A DNA stretch of 32,247 nucleotides from Burkholderiaceae bacterium 16 (GTDB lineage Bacteria > Pseudomonadota > Gammaproteobacteria > Burkholderiales > Burkholderiaceae), in the NCBI GenBank assembly GCA_000955785.1, contig JYOD01000046.1, positions 9,278 through 41,524 on the forward strand, given 5' to 3'. Each line of letters opens with the position of its first letter. Within the stretch, counting starts at the first letter, position 1. The position numbers and the translations under genes were made by a program. The notes under the pieces are model-generated. The model made no database searches, was not told the origin of the DNA, and was given only the letters and a program-made list of their open reading frames with translations. Positions 25,636 to 32,247 of this stretch are shown one piece after another.

Positions 25636-25858
25636 GTCAAAGGCCTAACTTCAAAAGCTTAAAGTCAAAGCCAGTTTCACCACCCCTGCGGGGCGGCGAC
25701 CTACTTTCTTGTCTTTCCAAGAAAGTAGGTAAAGAAGGCGCCCCATATGGCCTGGTACACCTACACGGCTCGCTTCGCATCGCTTGGGGGGCTCGCTTCG
25801 CATCGCGCTGGGGTGTGGCCCGCTCGCGGGCCACACCCTTTCCACGCACTTTCGTTTG
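25636..25858. repeat. Dispersed intergenic repeat, copy C
   Basis: This repeat fills half of the 445-bp gap between the DMT gene and the YbaK-like gene. It aligns with copy B: a GTCAAAGGC...TTAAAGTCAAAG block, a CCCC-TGC-GGGG hairpin, 12-bp hairpin arms at 25700-25711 and 25718-25729, GGCGCCCCATATGGCCTGGTACACC, and 17-bp units at 25767 and 25790. It extends further than copy B with a GGGTGTGGCCCGC/GCGGGCCACACCC palindrome (25811-25838) and a CGCACTTTCGTTTG tail, shared in part with copy A. The sequence 25414-25635 shows no gene. Confidence 0.85.
25811..25838 (-). terminator. GC-rich hairpin downstream of the YbaK-like gene
   Basis: GGGTGTGGCCCGC and GCGGGCCACACCC form a 13-bp inverted repeat with a 2-nt centre. 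Read on the minus strand it begins about 20 nt after the stop codon at 25859. No T-run follows, so it may stabilise the mRNA end or act with the 25700-25729 stem. It belongs to repeat copy C. Confidence 0.35.
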
Positions 25859-26332
25859 CTACATCATGCGGCGCGAGAAATGCCCGGGTTCTGCTCCTGC
25901 CATCAGGTCTGCGAACTGGTCGCTGCTCATGTGGACGAGTTGCTGGTGGTCGCCTGCCTCGAAGAATACTTCCGGCTGGGCCAGCAGGCTGTCGTCGAGG
26001 TAGGTGTGCATGCCATAGGCCATGGCGACCGGCGGTATGGCGCCGAGATCGCAATCCTTGAAGACTTCGCGGATTTCGTCTTCGTGCGCCAGTACCAGCG
26101 TGCGCCCGGTTTGTGCGCAGATGGCGGCGAGGTTGAGGTGGTGGCTGGACGGGATCACCGCGGCTACGTAGCCGATGTCATCCTCCAGCAACAGGGTCTT
26201 GGCCAGGCGATCTCCGGGAACGTGCGCAGCCTCTGCAGTGGCCATGCTGCTGAGGGTGTAGGGATGGCGGATGGTGTCGAAACGGCTGTTTCTGCTGTTG
26301 AGGCAATTTGCCAGGGTGGTAGCCAAGGCCAT
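25859..26332 (-). CDS. YbaK/EbsC-family aminoacyl-tRNA deacylase
   Basis: The product is a 157-residue single-domain protein of the YbaK/prolyl-tRNA editing family (PF04073). Recognisable segments are RLAKTLLLEDDIGYVAAVIPS (about 50-70), with the conserved lysine in AKTL. The C-terminal DCDLGAIPPVAMAYGMHTYLD (about 108-128) carries the GxxxP motif that positions the substrate. Family members hydrolyse mischarged aminoacyl-tRNAs such as Cys-tRNAPro or Ala-tRNAPro. GGAG lies 8 nt upstream of the ATG at 26332; the ORF continuing to 26506 runs into the next gene. The tRNA specificity is not decidable. It follows a LysR gene on the same strand after 122 bp. Confidence 0.84.
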   Translation of the reverse strand: MALATTLANCLNSRNSRFDTIRHPYTLSSMATAEAAHVPGDRLAKTLLLEDDIGYVAAVIPSSHHLNLAAICAQTGRTLVLAHEDEIREVFKDCDLGAIPPVAMAYGMHTYLDDSLLAQPEVFFEAGDHQQLVHMSSDQFADLMAGAEPGHFSRRMM

Positions 26333-26454
26333 GATGCGTCTCCTTCGCTGTACGTGCGGTGGCCACTGGGGCGGGCCCCTGCGTTTCCTACTATAGTCCG
26401 TGCCCCCGCCGGCTGCGCTGCTATCCGCCTTGGCCGCGTTGCCTCGCGCCGCCG

Positions 26455-27405
26455 TCATGCCTCGTCGTCCGCTTGCGCGGGGGAGGCCTGGCGCGGCTGG
26501 GGCCACAAGGCCTGCAATTCGGTCTTGAGGAAGTTCAGCAGGTAACGCGTGGCCATGGTCTGGTAGCGGTTCGGCATGGTCAGCATATAGAGGCGGCTGC
26601 CGAACACGCTGATGTGGTAGTCCGCCAGCACGGGCAGCAAGGCGCCCGTGTCGAGCTCCGCGCCGACGGCGTAGAGCGGGAAGATGCCCAGGCCGAGATC
26701 GCCCATCACGCCGTCCTTCAGGAAGGCGAAGTTCTCGGAGCTCAGCGTCGGCTCCAGCGACACTTGCTCGCGCGCGGCGCCGCCGCCGTTGCTGCGCGTG
26801 CCGAAGGCCTTGAGCTTCTGGCCGATGGGCGAGGCGCAGACGATGGCGTGGTCCTTGAGATCAGCCAGCTCGCGCGGAGGCGGCTGCGTGGCCAGGTAGC
26901 CGGGCGATCCGCACACCACCCATTCGACCACGCCGATCTCGGTCGCCACCACTGAATCCGGTGGCGTGGAGATAATGCGCAGGGCCACTTCCACATCCTC
27001 GGACACCAGGTTGTGGATGCGGTTGTCGAACACCACGTCGAGCGTGATGTCGGGATAGCGGTGCTTGAACTTCACCAGCAGCGGCGACAGCATCGAATGC
27101 CCCAGCCCGGTGGGCACCGACAGGCGCACGTGGCCTTGCAGGCTCTTGCCCATGCTGTTGATCAGCGCGTTGGCCGCCGCCACTTCGCCCAGGATGTTGC
27201 GGCCGTGCTCATACAGGCCCGCGCCCACTGGCGTGGGTTCGACATGGCGGGTGGTACGGCGCAGCAATTGCACGCCCAGTTCTTCTTCAAGGGCCTTCAG
27301 GTGGTAGCTCACGTTGGCGCGGGTCATCTTGAGCTTGCGCGCGGCAGCCGAGAGGTTGCCGGCGTCGACGATGTCCACGAAAAGGCGCAGGGCGTTCAGG
27401 TCCAT
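26455..27405 (-). CDS. LysR-family transcriptional regulator
   Basis: The product is 316 residues. The N-terminal winged helix-turn-helix (1-60) reads MDLNALRLFVDIVDAGNLSA, then ARKLKMTRANVSYHLKALEE and LGVQLLRRTTRHVEPTPVG. The ligand domain (about 90-295) starts GHVRLSVPTGLGHSMLSPLL and includes ITLDVVFDNRIHNLVSEDVE. This resembles the CrgA-like subgroup that has a DNA-binding helix with a valine/asparagine recognition sequence. It has no divergent partner in the window: its upstream neighbour is the lysR remnant ending at 27506 on the same strand. Targets are unknown; the YbaK-like gene downstream may be one. Confidence 0.9.
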   Translation of the reverse strand: MDLNALRLFVDIVDAGNLSAAARKLKMTRANVSYHLKALEEELGVQLLRRTTRHVEPTPVGAGLYEHGRNILGEVAAANALINSMGKSLQGHVRLSVPTGLGHSMLSPLLVKFKHRYPDITLDVVFDNRIHNLVSEDVEVALRIISTPPDSVVATEIGVVEWVVCGSPGYLATQPPPRELADLKDHAIVCASPIGQKLKAFGTRSNGGGAAREQVSLEPTLSSENFAFLKDGVMGDLGLGIFPLYAVGAELDTGALLPVLADYHISVFGSRLYMLTMPNRYQTMATRYLLNFLKTELQALWPQPRQASPAQADDEA

Positions 27406-27505
27406 GTGGCGGGTTGGTTCCTTCGGGTGAAAACGTGCCGGCAGGCGCTGGCACGGCAGACAGTGTAGCTTTTGCGGCGGGCGGGGCCGGGCGCGGCATC
27501 CGGCG

Positions 27506-28074
27506 CTATAGCGACTGCGCGACCTCCTTGAACGACTGGAGGAGCTGGCTCAGCCCAGGGCTCTCCGCATTCCTGTTCCACAGCATCCCGAGCGCGCTGA
27601 AGGCGACTTCCGGCGCCATCCGCACGCATTCCAGCAGGCCCATCGCGGCATAGTGATCGGCGACTGACCCGGACAGCACGGTCAGGTACGGCGACTCGCG
27701 CAGCAGCATCTGGATGATGATGGAAGCGGTCTCGATGCGCGGCATCGGCACCGGGGTGGCGGCGTGCATGAACGCATCCTCCAGCCGCGTGCGCATCAGG
27801 GTGCCGGCCGGCGGCATGATCCAGTCGTAGGCCGCCGCCCGCGCCCAGGTCGGCCTGCGCTTGCGCGCCATCGCATGGCCCGGGCTTGCCACCACCTTCA
27901 CGGTGTCTTCCATCAGCAGTTCGCTGGCGAAGCCGGACTTATGGGCGCGGATGTCGAGCGGGCCCAGTATCAGGTCCAGTTCTCGGCGGTTGCTCAGGTC
28001 CAGGCCAAGGTCAGTTTGTTTCATGCACGTATTGTCGCTGGAAAGACCCGTCACCAGGCCCGGTCTGCGGCGAG
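27506..28074 (-). pseudogene. Remnant lysR gene, 3' part (ligand-binding domain)
   Basis: The reading frame encodes a LysR ligand-binding domain without its DNA-binding part. It reads RRRPGLVTGLSSDN, then RRELDLILGPLDIRAHKSGF, LLMEDTVKVVASPGHAMARK and PRIETASIIIQMLLRESPYL, ending in VAQSL. The spacing of the RRELDLILG block is as in GbpR-like LysR proteins. Upstream, the frame runs directly into a group II intron (28075-28982), and a short continuation is seen beyond it at 28983-29050. The first 90 or so residues, including the helix-turn-helix, are missing. A GTG at 28102 inside the intron could start a 198-residue ORF, but it is probably not a functional regulator. Confidence 0.75.
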
Positions 28075-28982
28075 TTAGCGGGTAAGAGAGCAGCGTCTCC
28101 ACTGCCCCCTCCCCAAAGAACCGTACGTGCGATTCTCACCGCATACGGCTCAAGCACAGCATGAAGTATCGTTGCGCGATACCGGTCTTGCCATCCTGCA
28201 CAAGCCCTTCGCATTCGTCATATCGTTGGTTCCTCTCACGGATGAGATGAGGGCGCTGAACTGCGACAAGGCAGCCTCTTCCAAGCTTCCCTACATCGAA
28301 CCTCAAACACTGGTCTGCGACAGCCGCACTTCGCGAAAGTCTGCACCCTTTCGGGTCAGGGCAAATCTTGAACCCCTATGTCAGCCATTACAGCTCACCG
28401 TTTGCTTTCTCCGCGTTCTCACACCCGCTCCCCCAACAGTTTCCCTTGCGAGTCGCCTGCCGTTGCTCCGATGCTTTGGAGCAAGGGCGGAGAATCGGGC
28501 TTACCACGTTCCCAGTCTTGCCGACCCGTCGATGGCCCGGGCCTATCCGGTTAGCACCTGCCTATTCCCCGATGGCATCATGACGACGTGCTCCCAGTTC
28601 AAAGGGGAACAACCTGCCATTCACCTTTTGGTCAGAGCCTTTCAGCAGCTTTGGCTCTTTGGATGTGACGAGGATTCCCTCGGCAGTTCACTTACGTTGT
28701 GCATACGGAACTTGCCTAGCCTTCACACCGCACGGCTGCTGGCAGTGTCAGCCCGCGCTTGTCGCCAAGCCGGACCTTCTTTCGAGAAGTACATTGTCCC
28801 CAGAGCTTCATACCCGACGGTTACCCATCGCGCATGTCCAGGTAGGCAACTGCTGGTCGTACAGCAGGTCACAGCTTCAATCTCCACTACTCCGGTAGTT
28901 GAATGTGACAAGGCAAGAATGAGCTTTGCCATCCTCTACTTCATGCCACTTGACGCGCGGCGGACGGCGACACGTGTCGCAC
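28075..28982 (-). mobile_element. ORF-less group II intron
   Basis: On the minus strand the element starts GTGCGACAC (28982), matching the GUGYG 5' consensus. Domain V is exactly 34 nt (28151-28118): GAGCCGTATGCGG, a GAGA-containing loop, and CGTACGGTTC. Domain VI follows, a stem capped by GAGA, with GAGGGGG paired to CTCTCTT and an unpaired A at 28083 as the branch point. Upstream sequence of about 700 nt fits domains I-III. Exon-binding candidates are TTGAAC (28602-28597), complementary to GTTCAA at the end of the 5' exon, and CATCC (28665-28661), complementary to GGATG in it. No reverse transcriptase ORF is present, so splicing would need a maturase from elsewhere. The 3' boundary is uncertain by 3-4 nt (28074-28078). 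Confidence 0.85.
28118..28151 (-). ncRNA. Group II intron domain V (catalytic hairpin)
   Basis: This 34-nt hairpin is the most conserved part of group II introns. On the minus strand its arms are GAGCCGTATGCGG and CGCACGTACGGTTC, around a GAGA-type tetraloop region, with the AGC catalytic triad present in GAGCC. Pairing is nearly complete with the usual internal bulge. Its intact state argues that the ribozyme core has not decayed. Confidence 0.85.
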
Positions 28983-29050
28983 TTGAACACCATCCTTAAG
29001 CGCAATACATCAGGCAATACATCAGGCAGTCACCGACAAGCTAAAGACCA
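28983..29050 (-). pseudogene. Remnant lysR gene, 5' exon fragment
   Basis: On the minus strand, codons directly before the intron read LPDVLPDVLRLRMVF and join in frame with the RRRPGL of the 3' part when the intron is removed. LysR ligand domains usually have an LLPxVLxxFxxRxPxL sequence at this point. A 12-bp tandem duplication, GCAATACATCAG (29002-29013 and 29014-29025), duplicates PDVL, and an in-frame TGA stands before it. Beyond about 29050 no lysR sequence remains before the PLD-like gene ends at 29077. Confidence 0.55.
29002..29025. repeat. 12-bp tandem duplication in lysR remnant
   Basis: GCAATACATCAG is present twice in direct tandem, followed by a third partial GCAG. It lies 20 bp outside the 5' end of the group II intron. 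Confidence 0.8.
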
Positions 29051-29076
29051 TGGATAGAGACCAAGGGCAACGCTGG

Positions 29077-30714
29077 CTACAACTCTTCCTGCAGCGGCAG
29101 CCGCCGCAGCAGGCCCTGGCCGAAATGCTGGAAGACACTCATGTCGGGTTCACTGTCGTAGGTCCGCAGCAGCCCGTTGTGGCGCGTTACCCAGACCAGC
29201 TTCGGCTCCCCGCCGGCGGGGTCTGGCTCCAGCATTACCTTGTAGGCCACATCAAGCAGCTTCTCGTCCAGCGTCGCACCAAGCTGCGTGCACAGCGTCG
29301 CGTTGTCGACCACCACGCCCATCTCGGTATTCAGGCGGGCCGAGCGCGGGTCCAGGTTGAGCGAGCCGACGAACAGCAAATGGCGGTCGACCATATAGCT
29401 CTTGGCGTGCAGGCTTGCACGGCTCTTGCTGATCAGGCTGCGGTGCCCTTCGTGCGCCATCTCCGCATAGGCAGACGGCTTGAGCTCGTAAAGCTGGATG
29501 CCTGCCGCCAGCAGCGCCTTGCGCGTGGGCGCATAGCCGGCGTGCACGGCGCTCACGTCGGTGGCCGCGAAGGAGTTGGTCAGGATACTAACGCGCACCC
29601 CGCGGCGCGCCATGCCGGCAAGCCAATCGACCGCTGTTGCGTTCGGCACGAAGTACGGCGAAACCAGTGCCAGCTCCCGCCGGGCGCTATCCAGAAGGTG
29701 CACCAGCTTGGGGATGGCGTGGCTACTGTTGTCTTCGGGCGGAAGCGTGACCTTGACAGCTTGGTCCGCAATCACCGAGCCCTGCCCCCAGTAAGCGGGC
29801 ACCTTGCCGCTTTCCAGCGCCTGCGCCTTGCCGGAATCGAGCAATTCCCGCGCATAATCGCTGCCCCTGGTCTCGGCCGCATGTTCGTCCAGGTATGTGC
29901 GCAGGGCCTGCACCTCGGCTTGCGCGTCGGCAGGGGCCGGCATCAGGCTGGCCACGGGATAGCTCGCCGCGCCATTCCAATAATCATCGAACACGGCCGA
30001 TACCTGCGGCACCACCGGGCCGCCGGCGAGCACATCGAAGTCGCTGAAGTCCGTTGCTGTACTGGCGGAGAAGTAGGGGTCGCCGATATTGCGTCCGCCC
30101 ACCAGCGTCAGCTGGTTATCGGCGGTCATTGATTTGTTGTGCATGCGCCGGTCCAGACGCCGGAAATCGCTGGCGAACTCCAGCCAGCGCGCGCTGCGGT
30201 TGGCGAAGGGATTGAACAGCCGCACCTCGAAATTCGGATGGGCGTCGATTGCCGCCAGCTCGCGGTCCTGCCCGCTCAGGTGCAGGTCGTCGAGCAGCAG
30301 GCGCACCCGCACGCCGCGGTCGGCCGCGGCAACCACCGCCGCCAGCACGGTCTTGCCGGTGAGGTCGCCGTCGAAGATGTAGTACTGCAGGTCAAGGCTG
30401 CGCTCGGCGCCGCGCGCCAGCGCCAGGCGTGCCACCAGCGCATCCGGCCCGGACGAAAGCGGGTAGAAGACCGATTGGCCAGGGTGCTGCGCCTGGCCGG
30501 GGGCGAGCGCCCGGCCCAGGCGCGTGCCGGCGGTGTCGGCAAGGGCTCGCGATGGCGTCCGGCTGGCCGGCTCGGGCAGGCTGGCGCAGGCCGTCAGCAG
30601 GGTGGCTGCCATTGCGCTGCCGGCAAACAGGCCGAAGCGGCGGAGCCAGCGTCCTTGTGCTTTCCCGGTGGCCACTACCTGCGCCTCATGGATTTCCTCC
30701 AAACAATGCGACAT
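29077..30714 (-). CDS. Phospholipase D/cardiolipin synthase-like lipoprotein
   Basis: The product is 545 residues with two HKD phosphodiesterase motifs: His192-Lys194-Asp199 in HNKSMTADN and His436-Lys438-Asp443 in HAKSYMVDR, each followed by a GGRNIGDPYF- or GSLNLDPRS-type segment. The N-terminus has two basic residues, a hydrophobic core (about 28-42) and a lipobox LLTAC with Cys43. It should therefore be a membrane-anchored enzyme facing the periplasm, like ClsC/YmdC-type enzymes that make or remodel cardiolipin and phosphatidylglycerol. The ATG at 30714 has GGGG 8-9 nt upstream; the ORF extending to 30924 has no signal-peptide rationale. It stands alone, next to the lysR remnant. Confidence 0.87.
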   Translation of the reverse strand: MSHCLEEIHEAQVVATGKAQGRWLRRFGLFAGSAMAATLLTACASLPEPASRTPSRALADTAGTRLGRALAPGQAQHPGQSVFYPLSSGPDALVARLALARGAERSLDLQYYIFDGDLTGKTVLAAVVAAADRGVRVRLLLDDLHLSGQDRELAAIDAHPNFEVRLFNPFANRSARWLEFASDFRRLDRRMHNKSMTADNQLTLVGGRNIGDPYFSASTATDFSDFDVLAGGPVVPQVSAVFDDYWNGAASYPVASLMPAPADAQAEVQALRTYLDEHAAETRGSDYARELLDSGKAQALESGKVPAYWGQGSVIADQAVKVTLPPEDNSSHAIPKLVHLLDSARRELALVSPYFVPNATAVDWLAGMARRGVRVSILTNSFAATDVSAVHAGYAPTRKALLAAGIQLYELKPSAYAEMAHEGHRSLISKSRASLHAKSYMVDRHLLFVGSLNLDPRSARLNTEMGVVVDNATLCTQLGATLDEKLLDVAYKVMLEPDPAGGEPKLVWVTRHNGLLRTYDSEPDMSVFQHFGQGLLRRLPLQEEL

Positions 30715-31654
30715 GGTGTTTTCCCCAAATTGGCTGTGCCAATGCCCCAAGGGGGCGGCGCGTTTTGCAAGGTACCACCAGTCCGGTTGGCATGGAACTG
30801 AAAGATTTCGGGCCAGCCTGATCTCCTGGCACGCGCGCTGCTTTTTGGAAAGGCGCGGGCGCCAGAATCCATAAGCCGTAACGCTGCCTATCAAACGCCG
30901 CAGGCGTTCCAGGCTAAATCGCAATCAACCCGAAATTGGGCAAACGCTGGGTAAAAAAAGCCGTCACAGATGCATGGGCGAGGCTTCGGCAGCGCCGATT
31001 TGCTAGTGTATCTGGCGCGCCGATTGCCCGGCATTTCTTGCTTTGACGATCATCGACGCCAGCTTTCCACCCGGTTCCGGGGTGGGATTGACGGTGGGGC
31101 ACGGCCCGAATTGGAGGGGAAAGTGGATACTGCTTAGCATCGTGGCCGAACCCTATGCCTTTGCCTGGCAATTTTCGGAAACCCGTGCTCGCCGGTTCAG
31201 CCTTCCTTATCACATTGGCATGGCCTGCACATTGTCCGCACATCGTTCGGATTAGTCGGGCATCGCGTTTGCCAATGACTTGCAAGAGTGTCCTTTCAAA
31301 GACCTTTCGGACAGAGTTGTCTTATTGCATCTTAGTGCCGGCGGGTGATTGCGGCACCGTGGTGCACGTCAATGCCGTTAGCGGCGTGCGGGATCAAATT
31401 GTTGAGCCGCCTTTGCCGCGCAAGCTATTACTTGAATCCGGCAATGCGCACAGGTATTCGTCTGCTTCGACGGGGCATTCCGGCCGCCAATCCTGTGTGC
31501 AATGTGGGTGCCCCGCCGGGCGTTTCAATTCGCTACAATTCGGGGCGGATGTATCATCTTCTTACGCGATTGGATTTTCTTTAATCAAACGTGGTAGGCT
31601 GTGCCAGCAAAATTTCCCCTATCATTGAATTAACACCGCTCCAGGAGAATCAAA
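30715..31654. other. 940-bp intergenic region upstream of the H-NS gene, no gene supported
   Basis: This divergent gap between the PLD-like gene and the H-NS gene is the longest gap in the window. Open frames in it (30914-31285 minus and 31155-31628 plus) show no family pattern, are low in typical codon structure and lack ribosome sites. The part from about 31300 is AT-richer than the surrounding genes, as expected for a regulated promoter. A TTGGAT (31570) and a TAGGCT (31595) are the best promoter-like boxes, but their 19-bp spacing is poor. Confidence 0.5.
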
Positions 31655-31975
31655 ATGGCGACTTACAAGCAACTGATCGCAGAAAAAGAAGCGCTCGAAG
31701 CCAAGCTGGCGGAGATGCGTGCTAGTGAAGTGGCGGGCGTTATTGCCCAGATCCAGGGGCTCATGGCGGAATACGAACTGACGGCCGACGATATCGCCCC
31801 GAAGCGCCGCCGGGGCCGCCCGGCAGCCAGCGCGAATGGCGCCGCGGCCAAGCCCAAGTCCAGCCTTCCTCCCAAGTATCGCGATCCCAAGACCGGCGCC
31901 ACCTGGACCGGCCGTGGCCGCGCACCGGCCTGGCTGGGTAAGAACCGTGCCCGCTTCCTGATTGCCGAAGCCTGA
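31655..31975 (+). CDS. H-NS family nucleoid protein with AT-hook-like linker
   Basis: The product is 106 residues. The N-terminal half (1-40) is a coiled-coil dimerisation region, LIAEKEALEAKLAEMRASEV. The C-terminal DNA-binding domain (about 70-100) is YRDPKTGATWTGRGRAPAWL, the canonical H-NS/Bv3F tail. Between them lies KRRRGRPAAS (about 50-59), an AT-hook-like RGRP motif. AGGAG precedes the ATG by 7 nt. These proteins bind AT-rich minor grooves and silence horizontally acquired genes. The long intergenic region upstream suggests autoregulation. Confidence 0.93.
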   Translation: MATYKQLIAEKEALEAKLAEMRASEVAGVIAQIQGLMAEYELTADDIAPKRRRGRPAASANGAAAKPKSSLPPKYRDPKTGATWTGRGRAPAWLGKNRARFLIAEA

Positions 31976-32058
31976 TCGCGCAATAGCAGACTGAAAGCGC
32001 TGGCCCCGGCCGGGGCTCGCTTGCCCGCGTTTGCCCGCTTGCCGGGCATTGTGGCAAA

Positions 32059-32089
32059 CCAATGGCCGCGCCTTGTGCGCGGCCATTGG
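32059..32089 (+). terminator. Perfect 13-bp hairpin after the H-NS gene
   Basis: CCAATGGCCGCGC and GCGCGGCCATTGG pair perfectly around CTTGT, 84 bp after the H-NS stop. No T-run follows on the plus strand (GCGTCCAGG), while the minus strand offers only a short TTTG, so it is more like a structural hairpin than a classic intrinsic terminator. It separates the H-NS gene from the next gene. Confidence 0.5.
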
Positions 32090-32121
32090 CGTCCAGGAAA
32101 TAACTCCCCCCAAGATTCGAT

Positions 32122-32247
32122 ATGAAAAGAGCGCTGCTTTCAGCGTTACTGCTTGCCGCGTCCTTTGCCGCGCATGCTGATGAAAAACTGTTGTCGAAAC
32201 AGTACGGGGCCTCCCGAGTTCGACAGATTTTCGCCATTTCTGACTGC
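32122..32247 (+). CDS. Exported protein, N-terminal fragment (cut by window end)
   Basis: The first 42 codons of a gene that continues beyond the window. It reads MKRALLSALLLAASFAAHAD, a signal peptide with a basic start, hydrophobic core and AHA cleavage site, followed by EKLLSKQYGASRVRQIF. The mature region is too short to name a family. No clear Shine-Dalgarno is visible; ACTCCCCCCAAG precedes the ATG. Confidence 0.6.
   Translation, partial: MKRALLSALLLAASFAAHADEKLLSKQYGASRVRQIFAISDC

Noticed and set aside
27506..28102. 198-residue complete small LysR-type protein starting at GTG 28102
   Set aside because: The start would lie inside the group II intron and the DNA-binding domain is absent, so a split remnant is the better reading.
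28127..28999. 290-codon open frame on the plus strand over the intron
   Set aside because: It runs antisense to the structured group II intron RNA and has no family pattern. Open frames over intron ribozymes are commonly misannotated.
31155..31628. 157-codon open frame on the plus strand before the H-NS gene
   Set aside because: There is no ribosome site, no family match and irregular composition. It overlaps the probable promoter region of the H-NS gene.

Overview
This is a high-GC chromosomal window of about 32 kb. The gene families and their arrangement look like a betaproteobacterium of the Burkholderiaceae, probably Cupriavidus/Ralstonia-like. That assignment is an inference from gene content: a LutABC lactate module, a microcompartment-free ethanolamine module, a short H-NS protein with a YRDPKTGATWTGRGR-type tail, and a dispersed intergenic repeat. 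No rRNA, tRNA or CRISPR array was seen.

Layout. (1) 94-3898: lactate oxidation operon lutABC on the minus strand with 4-bp overlaps, divergent from a FadR-type GntR regulator. A TGGTNNNACCA operator lies in the shared promoter and a second inverted copy lies just after the regulator's stop. (2) 4055-5092: an AI-2E family membrane protein, followed by a dispersed repeat. (3) 5428-11771: ethanolamine catabolism, with a divergent EutR-like AraC regulator, permease eat, eutB, eutC, then an exported HAD phosphatase lipoprotein that could release ethanolamine from phosphoethanolamine. (4) 12016-12624: a HigBA toxin-antitoxin pair whose toxin start lies so close to a perfect -10 box that its mRNA is probably leaderless. 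(5) 12661-25413: an FAD-linked 2-hydroxyacid dehydrogenase and a MocR-type regulator on minus. Divergent from them is a catabolic/uptake cluster: M20 deacylase, peptide-type ABC transporter (SBP, two permeases, fused ATPase), an aldehyde dehydrogenase scrap, cupin, HDAC-like amidohydrolase and DMT exporter. (6) 25859-27405: YbaK-type deacylase and a LysR regulator on minus. (7) 27506-29050: a lysR remnant split by an approximately 905-nt group II intron that has its ribozyme domains but no reverse transcriptase gene. (8) 29077-30714: a phospholipase D/cardiolipin-synthase-like lipoprotein on minus. (9) 31655-end: an H-NS family protein and the start of an exported protein cut by the window edge.

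How the parts work together. The window is largely small-molecule catabolism (lactate, ethanolamine, probably an acylated amine or peptide), each module with its own divergent regulator. Signs of genome flux are the three repeat copies, the intron-split lysR, the ALDH scrap and the toxin-antitoxin pair. The most unusual items are the ORF-less group II intron, whose exon-binding sequences can be matched to the flanking exon, the paired inverted operators around gntR, and the uncharacterised MocR/M20/ABC/HDAC-like locus.
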